The notes under the pieces were generated by a model that ran no database searches, had not been told where the DNA came from, and worked only from the letters and a program-made list of their open reading frames with translations. Both the position numbers and the translations under genes were made by a program. 58,386 nt of DNA from assembly GCF_902499075.1 (NCBI RefSeq), contig NZ_CABVPP010000050.1:1-58386 (forward strand), given 5' to 3'. This DNA is from Burkholderia pseudomultivorans (lineage in GTDB: Bacteria; Pseudomonadota; Gammaproteobacteria; Burkholderiales; Burkholderiaceae). Position 1 is the first letter of the stretch. Every line of letters starts with the position of its first letter. Below, piece after piece: positions 52,440-58,386 of the stretch.

Positions 52440-53725
52440 CACGGGATTTTTCTGATATGGCAATTCGACAACAACAAAGTCCGGTACCGCCCGCGGGCGC
52501 GCCGGCGATTCCGCTGCGCGCATGGTCGGTGCTGGCCGGCAGTACGCTCGCCTTCATCGTGTGTTTCGTCGTGTGGATGATGTTCGGCGTGCTCGGCGTG
52601 CAGCTGCGCACGGAGCTCGGGCTGAACAGTACGGAATTCGGCCTGCTGACGTCGACGCCGGTGCTGACCGGCGCGCTGATGCGGCTGCCGCTCGGCACGT
52701 GGACCGACCGCTTCGGCGGCCGGATCGTGATGACGGTGCTGCTCGTCGTGTGCGCCGTGCCGGTCTATCTCGTGAGCTATGCGAACGCGCTGTGGCAGTT
52801 CCTCGTGATCGGCTTGTTTCTCGGCTGCGTCGGCGCATCGTTCGCGGTCGGCACGCCGTATGTCGCGCGTTTCTTTCCGCCCGAGCGGCGCGGGCTCGCG
52901 ATGGGCGTGTTCGGCGCGGGCACCTGCGGCGCGGCCGTGAACCTGTTCGTCACGCCGCTGCTGCTGTCCGCATACGGCTGGCGCACGGTGCCGCGCGTCT
53001 ACGCGGTCGCGCTGCTCGTCACGGCCGTGATCTTCTGGCTGATGTCCGCGCGCGATCCGGGCGCGGGCAAGGCGGCCGGCTCGTGGCTCGATTCGTTCAA
53101 GGTGCTGCGCGATCCGCGCGTGTGGCGGCTCTGCCAGTACTACTCGATCACGTTCGGCGGCTTTACCGCGCTGTCGCTGTGGATTCCGCAGTACCTGAAA
53201 GCCGAATACGGAATGTCGCTCGTGATGGCGTCCGCGTTCGCGGCCGGCTTCTCGCTGCCGGGCTCCGTGCTGCGCGCGCTCGGCGGCGCGCTCGCCGACC
53301 GCTTCGGCGCGCATGCCGTCACCTGGTGGGGGCTGTGGGTCGCGTGGATTTGCCTCTTCCTGCTGTCGTATCCGGCTACCGACTTCGTGATTCATACGAT
53401 CGACGGCACGGCGGCGATCAACGTGTCGATGCCGGTCGCCGGTTTCGTCGCGCTGACGTTCGTGCTCGGCGCGGTGTTCGCGCTCGGAATGGCGTCGACC
53501 TTCAAGTACGTCGCCGACGACTTCCCGGACAACATGGGCGTCGTGACCGGCATCGTCGGCCTTGCGGGCGGGCTCGGCGGCTTCCTGTTGCCGATCCTGT
53601 TCGGGCTGCTGCTCGATCTGCTGCGCGTGCGCACGACCTGCTTCATGTTGCTGTACGGCGTCGTGTGGGTGTCGCTGATCCTGATCTATCTGTCCGAAGT
53701 GCGGCGCACGCCCGTCACGGGCTGA
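52436..53725 (+). CDS. narK: Nitrate/nitrite transporter NarK
   Basis: A 429-residue MFS permease of the nitrate/nitrite porter family with twelve helices. The two nitrate-signature regions are GVFGAGTCGAAVNLFVTP (helix 5) and GIVGLAGGLGGFLLP (helix 11). I use the ATG at 52436 because it overlaps the preceding stop (ATGA); the ATG at 52457, with a CGGGA upstream, is a real alternative and gives 422 residues. Unlike many genomes, narK lies at the end of the operon rather than ahead of narG. It brings nitrate in and/or exchanges nitrite out. Confidence 0.95.
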   Translation: MTRDFSDMAIRQQQSPVPPAGAPAIPLRAWSVLAGSTLAFIVCFVVWMMFGVLGVQLRTELGLNSTEFGLLTSTPVLTGALMRLPLGTWTDRFGGRIVMTVLLVVCAVPVYLVSYANALWQFLVIGLFLGCVGASFAVGTPYVARFFPPERRGLAMGVFGAGTCGAAVNLFVTPLLLSAYGWRTVPRVYAVALLVTAVIFWLMSARDPGAGKAAGSWLDSFKVLRDPRVWRLCQYYSITFGGFTALSLWIPQYLKAEYGMSLVMASAFAAGFSLPGSVLRALGGALADRFGAHAVTWWGLWVAWICLFLLSYPATDFVIHTIDGTAAINVSMPVAGFVALTFVLGAVFALGMASTFKYVADDFPDNMGVVTGIVGLAGGLGGFLLPILFGLLLDLLRVRTTCFMLLYGVVWVSLILIYLSEVRRTPVTG

Positions 53726-53833
53726 GGCGCTCGCCGCCTGCGGCGACGCGCTGCCGGCAGCGCGCGCCGTATCGCGACGGGCGCCGCGCTGCATGCGTTT
53801 TCTGCCGCGCGCAGTTCTGTCAAACTGGCGCCC

Positions 53834-55561
53834 ATGAAACCGCGCGTCACGCTCCTGTCTTCCTCCGATCCCGTCCCTGCGCCCGCAGGCTTTCCCGATG
53901 CCGACGAACTCGCCGCGCTGCGCGCGTGGTATGCGGGGATGCCCGTGCGCGATGCGGTCGAGCGCTATCTGCCCGACCGCCTCGGCAACGGCCGCTCGGC
54001 GCGCGGCGTGATCGGCGGCATTCGCCGACGGCTCGTGCGCATCGCGCGCGAGGTCGGCCGCCCCGATCTCGCGGCCTGTCTCGCGCATCCCGACGGTGAG
54101 CGTTTACGGGAAGCGAAGGCGGCAACCGACGCGATCGGCGTGCTGCGGCATGCGCGCGCGCCGGTGCCGCAGATCGGCGACGCGATCGATGCGTGGCTGC
54201 CCGCGCGCGCGGTCGCCGCGCTGCGCGCGCACGGGATCGCGACGCTCGCCGATCTGACCGTGCGGATTCCGCGCCGGCGTCAGTGGTGGAAGGCGATCGC
54301 GGGCCTCGGCCTTGCCGGTGCGCGGCGCATCGAGGCGTTCTTCGCCGCGCATCCGGCGCTGACCGAGCGTGCGCGCGCGTTGATTGCCGCGACGCCGCGC
54401 GGCACGATCGTCCCATGGGAACAGCTGAAGCTGCCGCACGAAGTCGACGGATCGGCCGGCACGTTCCGCGCACCGCGCGCGACCTGCACACTCGACGCCG
54501 ACAACGATTACGCGGCCGTGCATGCGTGGCTGTCGCTGCACGAGTCGGCCGCGACGCGGCGCGCCTACCGGAAGGAAGCGGAGCGGCTGATCCTCTGGGC
54601 GATCGTCGAGCGCGGCCGTGCGCTGTCGTCGTTGACGACCGAAGACGCGCTCGCGTATCGCGCGTTCCTGCGGCGGCCGACGCCGCACGAGCGCTGGATC
54701 GGGCCCGTGCGGCCACGCGGCGCGCCGGACTGGCGGCCGTTTTCCGGCGCGCTGTCGGCGCGCTCGGCCGCGTATGCGCTGTCGGTGCTCGGCGCGATGT
54801 TCCGCTGGCTGATCGAGCAGCGCTACGTGCTCGCGAATCCGTTTGCCGGCGTGAAGGTGCGCGACTCGCGCGGCGCGAGCGCGCTCGATACGTCGCACGC
54901 GTTTACCGAAGGCGAGTGGCTGCTGGTGCGGACGATCGCCGACGGACTCGAGTTCCGCAAGACCGACGTGCCGGCTGCCGCATGGACGCCGGCGGCCGCG
55001 CAGCGGCTGCGCTTCATCCTCGATTTCGGCTACGCGACCGGGCTGCGCGCGAGCGAACTGGTCGGCGCGACGCTCGGCGACATCGACACCGATGCGCACG
55101 GCGACGCGTGGCTGAAAGTCGTCGGTAAAGGCAGCAAGGCGGCGCGCGTCGCGTTGCCGCCGCTCGCGCGGACGGCGCTCGATCGCTATCTGGTCGCACG
55201 CCGATTACCGGTCACGCCGGTTCGCTGGCGGCCCGACACGCCGCTGATTTCGCGGCTCACCGAGGACGGTGCGGCGCCGATCACGAGCGTGCGGCTGTGG
55301 AAGGTGATGCAGCGCTTCTTCGTGCAGACGGCCGATCTCGTCGAAGCGGACAATCCGGCGCTCGCGCAGAAGCTGCGGCAGGCGAGCCCGCACTGGATGC
55401 GCCACACGCATGCGACGCATGCGCTCGCGCGCGGCGCGGAACTGACGACCGTGCGCGACAACCTGCGCCACGCGTCGATCTCGACCACGTCGATCTATCT
55501 GCACGGCGACGACGTGAAGCGTGCGCGGCAGCTGGCGAGTGCGTTCGCGGCAGACAAGTGA
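53834..55561 (+). CDS. Tyrosine recombinase/integrase with large N-terminal extension
   Basis: A 575-residue site-specific recombinase. The catalytic set is complete: Arg405 (TGLRASEL), Lys432 (VGKGSKA), His520-x-x-Arg523 (HWMRHTHATH), His546 (LRHAS) and Tyr555 (SIYLH). A core-binding domain covers about residues 222-340. The first 190 residues form an extra domain seen on some Burkholderia phage-integrase-family proteins (DUF3701, from memory). Part of it (VAALRAHGIATLADLTVRIP, GLGLAGARRIEAFF) looks like helix-hairpin-helix DNA-binding sequence. No att sites, phage genes or tRNA are adjacent, so it may be a domesticated recombinase. Confidence 0.93.
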   Translation: MKPRVTLLSSSDPVPAPAGFPDADELAALRAWYAGMPVRDAVERYLPDRLGNGRSARGVIGGIRRRLVRIAREVGRPDLAACLAHPDGERLREAKAATDAIGVLRHARAPVPQIGDAIDAWLPARAVAALRAHGIATLADLTVRIPRRRQWWKAIAGLGLAGARRIEAFFAAHPALTERARALIAATPRGTIVPWEQLKLPHEVDGSAGTFRAPRATCTLDADNDYAAVHAWLSLHESAATRRAYRKEAERLILWAIVERGRALSSLTTEDALAYRAFLRRPTPHERWIGPVRPRGAPDWRPFSGALSARSAAYALSVLGAMFRWLIEQRYVLANPFAGVKVRDSRGASALDTSHAFTEGEWLLVRTIADGLEFRKTDVPAAAWTPAAAQRLRFILDFGYATGLRASELVGATLGDIDTDAHGDAWLKVVGKGSKAARVALPPLARTALDRYLVARRLPVTPVRWRPDTPLISRLTEDGAAPITSVRLWKVMQRFFVQTADLVEADNPALAQKLRQASPHWMRHTHATHALARGAELTTVRDNLRHASISTTSIYLHGDDVKRARQLASAFAADK

Positions 55562-55925
55562 GCGTCGGGCGCGCTCGTTTTTCGGGCGGCGAGGTTGCGC
55601 GACGCGGGGAGCGGTCGATCGGAGCCGGCGACGCAGCGGCTCGTCGGCGCTCGGCCGATGACGCGGTGAAAGCCCGTCTCGACGATCCAGACCCGGTACA
55701 TTGCCCATTTTATGGGCGCGCCGTGCAAACCCAGGCGGGACAAGGGAGAGCGCCGGTTTTCCACATGGTTGTCCAGTGAAACTGTGGATAGTGCGACGGC
55801 GTGCGGCGGCCGCCCGATCGCCGATCCTTGCGTACGATGAAACTCGGGCGGGCGCATCGCTGTCGATCCGGGCGTATGCTGTCCGTTTGATGCAGCCCTG
55901 TCGTGCAACCTGTTGGAGCACATGA
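55562..55925. other. 364-bp intergenic region between recombinase and exported protein
   Basis: No gene is supported. Visible elements are a perfect small hairpin GCCCAT-TTT-ATGGGC (55703-55717) and two inverted DnaA-box-like nonamers, TTTTCCACA (55757-55765) and TGTGGATAG (55783-55791). The region 55690-55800 is less GC-rich than its flanks. It should also contain the promoter for the gene at 55926. Confidence 0.45.
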
Positions 55926-56837
55926 ATGGAGCTATCCGAACGCCTGCGCCCGATGCGGTTCGCCGGTCTTGCCGCCCGCGCGCTCGTCGCCCTCTGCTGT
56001 ATCGCCTGGAGCGCCCTGTCGTTCGGCGCCGACGGCGCCGCCGCACTGCTCGAGCGCTACCACAGCCTCGGCGATCAACTGAAGAACAACCCGTTCCACC
56101 GCCCGCTGTACCTCGAGTCGTCGGAAGCGGCGTCGACGCTCAAGGGCGACATCTACGCGGTGGTCGACTACCCGTTCCAGGTCGTCAACGGCAAGTTGAA
56201 CGATCCCGCGCAGGGCCCGGCGAACTGGTGTGCGGTGCTGATCCTGCATCTGAACACGAAGTATTGCCATGCGTCGTCCGGCGGCAACGGCGCGGTGCTC
56301 GACGTGAATATCGGACGCAAGACCGAGCAGAAACTGTCGGACACGTACCGGCTGCAGTTTCGCTATCGCGTCGCGGCTGCGACACCCGATTATTTCCAGG
56401 TCGACCTGACTGCCGACAGCGGGCCGATGAGCACGAAGGATTACCGGATCGCGCTGGAAGCCGTGCCGCTCGGCGAGTCGCGCACGTTCTTGCATCTGAC
56501 GTATTCGTACGGCTTCGGCACGGTCGGCCGGCTCGCGATGAAGACGTACCTGTCGACGATCGGCAGCGACAAGGTCGGCTTCACGACCGTCGCCGATGCG
56601 TCGGGCGGCAAGCCGCACTATGTCGGCGGCGTGCGCGGGCTGCTCGAGCGCAACACGATGCGCTACTACCTCGCGATCGACGCGTATCTCGCGACGCTCG
56701 ACAAGCCGCTCGACCAGCGTCTCGTGCGCTGGTTCGACGCGACCGAGCAGTATCCGCGGCAACTGCACGAGGTCGATCGCAGCGACTATCTGCAGATGAA
56801 GGCGCAGGAAGTGCAGCGGCAGCAGACGGCGCGGTAG
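55926..56837 (+). CDS. Exported protein of unknown function
   Basis: A 303-residue protein with a signal peptide (hydrophobic AGLAARALVALCCIAWSAL, probable cleavage after SFGA). The mature part contains RPLYLESSEAASTLKGDIYAV, an alternating beta pattern in the middle and a helical C-terminus. Two cysteines, in ANWCAVLILHLNTKYCHAS, may form a disulfide. The strand order faintly recalls SRPBCC-like lipid-binding folds, but I do not recognise the family. A GGAG site lies 8 bases before the ATG. It stands alone between the recombinase and the convergent hipA-like gene. Confidence 0.85.
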   Translation: MELSERLRPMRFAGLAARALVALCCIAWSALSFGADGAAALLERYHSLGDQLKNNPFHRPLYLESSEAASTLKGDIYAVVDYPFQVVNGKLNDPAQGPANWCAVLILHLNTKYCHASSGGNGAVLDVNIGRKTEQKLSDTYRLQFRYRVAAATPDYFQVDLTADSGPMSTKDYRIALEAVPLGESRTFLHLTYSYGFGTVGRLAMKTYLSTIGSDKVGFTTVADASGGKPHYVGGVRGLLERNTMRYYLAIDAYLATLDKPLDQRLVRWFDATEQYPRQLHEVDRSDYLQMKAQEVQRQQTAR

Positions 56838-56924
56838 CGGGCAACCGCGCGCCGCGCCGCGCATGCGCTGCACGCGGGTTCGACGCACGACACGCAGCGC
56901 GGCGCCGCGAACGGCGCGCGGCCG

Positions 56925-58247
56925 TCAGCGTGGCCGCAGCCGCTCGACCATCTCCTGAATCACGATGTGCCGGATCGCGCGCAGCAGATGCATCTCGCCG
57001 CCGAGCGTCGCGGTCAGCTCGGGGCGCGCATCGCGCATCGCATCGTTTTCGCGTGCGACTTCGGCGAGCAGCGCGTCCGCGTGCGCCGGTATCTGCGCGA
57101 CGAGCGTGTCGAGATGGCGCTGCGCGGTCGCGCGCGTCAGGCCGAGCGCCGCGCCGGCCCGTTCGAGCACGTCGCGCGTGAAATCCGCATAGCGCTGCAC
57201 GCCCGCGACCGGCCGCGTGAATTCCGTCAGATCGGGCCAGCGGCCGCGCGCACTGTATGCGGCGGTTTCGTAGACGCTGTCGCACAGCAGATCGTAGTGC
57301 GGTGCGAGTGCGAGCCCGCTGTCGCCGACGATGAAGCTGAGATTCTTCAGATGCGAATCGCCGTTGCCGACGATCACGCAGAACACGAGCCAGCGAAAGA
57401 TCCGCAGCCGCACCGGCGCCGGCGCGCGGCACGCGTTCGCGAGTGCGGCCAGCGCGTCGAGCGACCAGCCCGTGTACTTCATCGTCGCGGGCAGGTTCAG
57501 CACCTGGCAGCCGTCGATCGCGTGGCGTCGTTCGACGCCCGCGTCGGTGTCGATGCGATCGAAACGACGGATCACGTAGACCGGCGCAGGCACGTAGCGG
57601 CGCTCGACGTCGGGCACGTCGAGGCCGACGCGGCGCGCGAGCGTCATCACGAACCATTCGTTGACGACCGAATGCGGATAGTCGTGCGCGTGCGGATGAT
57701 TGGGCTTCAGGATATGCGTCGACACGGCCTGCCCGCTCGGCTCGAACAGACGGCCGTCGCGCAGCACGACGGGCAGCTTGTGCTGTGCGCCGGCGAGCGA
57801 CATCTTCTTCGGCGCGTCGTGCGTGAGCGGCACGGCCGGCAGCGCGCGGATGCGCGCGTCGAGCGCGGCCGCGTCGAGCGGGCGCAGCGTCGTGTCGTCG
57901 TCCGCCGCGTCGTCGGGCAGGCGCAGCGTGACCGAGCCGGCCGATTCGCGCCCGTAATGCTCGAGCAGCGCGAAGGCATCGCCGATGTCGGGCAGCCCCG
58001 CGTCGCGCGCGAGCAGCGCGCGCACCGCTTCCTCGGGCAGCAGATTGTCGAAATACCACTGGACGGGGCGCGTCGTCGCGCCGTCGCGCAGCATGTCGGC
58101 CTGCAGCGGCAGGTGCGGACTCAGTGCGAAGTGCGCCGGATGCGCGAGCCACGACGGCGCGTATTCGAACGCCCACAGGTTGCGGTTTTCGTGCAGCGTG
58201 CCGATCGGTTCAGCGCCGATCGCCGCGATCAGCGTGCGTTCAGTCAT
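56925..58247 (-). CDS. hipA: HipA-family serine/threonine kinase toxin
   Basis: A 440-residue HipA-like kinase, the same length as E. coli HipA. Ser150 in KKMSLAGAQHK lies at the position of the autophosphorylated serine loop. Lys181 (ILKPN) fits ATP binding. The catalytic loop is GNGDSHLKN (294-302) and the metal aspartate is Asp319 (PHYDLL). The known relative phosphorylates glutamyl-tRNA synthetase and causes growth arrest and persistence. All catalytic parts are present, so it should be active. Its start overlaps the end of an upstream minus-strand gene by 8 bp (ATGACTGA), the usual link to an antitoxin. Confidence 0.92.
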   Translation of the reverse strand: MTERTLIAAIGAEPIGTLHENRNLWAFEYAPSWLAHPAHFALSPHLPLQADMLRDGATTRPVQWYFDNLLPEEAVRALLARDAGLPDIGDAFALLEHYGRESAGSVTLRLPDDAADDDTTLRPLDAAALDARIRALPAVPLTHDAPKKMSLAGAQHKLPVVLRDGRLFEPSGQAVSTHILKPNHPHAHDYPHSVVNEWFVMTLARRVGLDVPDVERRYVPAPVYVIRRFDRIDTDAGVERRHAIDGCQVLNLPATMKYTGWSLDALAALANACRAPAPVRLRIFRWLVFCVIVGNGDSHLKNLSFIVGDSGLALAPHYDLLCDSVYETAAYSARGRWPDLTEFTRPVAGVQRYADFTRDVLERAGAALGLTRATAQRHLDTLVAQIPAHADALLAEVARENDAMRDARPELTATLGGEMHLLRAIRHIVIQEMVERLRPR

Positions 58248-58386
58248 GCGAAGCCTCGCCGTCGTTCGTGCGCGCGACGGGCGGCGGCGCTTCGCCGGCC
58301 TCGGCGAGCACGCGGCGCGCGATGTCGTGCGCGCGCGACGCGCCGGTGTCGGCGCGCTTGCCTGAGCGTGCGCCGCGCGGCGCGGT
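58240..58386 (-). CDS. C-terminal part of a probable HipB-type antitoxin (cut by window edge)
   Basis: A minus-strand open frame enters from beyond the window and ends with TGA at 58242-58240, overlapping the hipA start. The 48 visible residues (ending VARTNDGEASHD) are basic, then proline- and acid-rich, as in the flexible tail of a helix-turn-helix antitoxin. No domain can be recognised in this fragment. The identification rests on position and overlap with hipA. Confidence 0.55.
   Translation of the reverse strand, partial: TAPRGARSGKRADTGASRAHDIARRVLAEAGEAPPPVARTNDGEASHD

Noticed and set aside
55757-55791. Possible replication origin based on two DnaA-box-like nonamers
   Set aside because: Only two imperfect boxes, no AT-rich unwinding region and no dnaA, rep or parAB genes nearby.

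Overview
The window is about 58 kb of very GC-rich DNA with a strong third-position GC bias. It carries many AraC-type regulators with an N-terminal sensing domain, a narGHJI-ppiC-narK cluster and a reductive pyrimidine catabolic cluster. This points to a betaproteobacterium of the Burkholderiaceae, most likely Burkholderia (cepacia-complex-like). The species cannot be fixed from the sequence alone. The window opens on the last gene of a ribosomal RNA operon (5S rRNA, then a strong terminator). No insertion sequences, CRISPR arrays, tRNAs or plasmid functions were found.

Layout. (1) 1-1230: 5S rRNA, a broken GNAT acetyltransferase and a membrane protein. (2) 1409-6227: an AraC regulator divergent from an acyl-CoA ligase / short-chain dehydrogenase / thiolase operon. 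(3) 6337-14625: a RutR-like TetR regulator divergent from a complete reductive pyrimidine degradation operon (carbamoyl-beta-alanine amidohydrolase, PreT, PreA, NCS1 transporter, dihydropyrimidinase), followed by a convergent Rieske oxygenase. (4) 15962-21655: exported methionine sulfoxide reductases MsrB and MsrA with a CcdA-thioredoxin (DipZ-like) electron conduit, divergent from an OmpR-type two-component system. (5) 21749-31937: two AraC regulators and a beta-oxidation set (acyl-CoA ligase, acyl-CoA dehydrogenase, ETF-ubiquinone oxidoreductase, thiolase, hydroxyacyl-CoA dehydrogenase). (6) 32041-36636: an AraC remnant, then sugar-acid genes (enolase-superfamily enzyme, MFS transporter, secreted aldose epimerase). 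(7) 36731-39414: an ArsR-SRPBCC pair, three small proteins and a ribosomal protein S21 paralogue. (8) 39535-41488: an arsenic operon arsR-arsC-acr3. (9) 41514-43741: an unknown protein and a hydratase. (10) 43998-53725: a universal stress protein, a small membrane protein and the respiratory nitrate reductase cluster. (11) 53834-58386: a large tyrosine recombinase, an exported unknown protein and a hipBA-like pair cut by the window edge.

How the genes fit together. The window is a mosaic of self-contained modules, most with their own regulator at one end. The pyrimidine module covers import, ring reduction, ring opening and carbamoyl removal, giving beta-alanine or its methyl analogue, CO2 and ammonia. 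The Msr module can be read as a periplasmic repair pathway fed by electrons from cytoplasmic thioredoxin and controlled by the adjacent two-component system. The two acyl-CoA modules feed acetyl-CoA and, through ETF-QO, the quinone pool. The nitrate reductase draws on that pool under low oxygen.

The most interesting unexplained items are: a RutR-box-like site in front of the Rieske gene; Msr enzymes that both appear to lack resolving cysteines; a palindromic operator overlapping the promoter of the enolase-superfamily gene; three copies of a 12-bp core at exact 26-bp spacing; a predicted leaderless arsR-like gene; and a good promoter with no obvious gene for about 330 bp.
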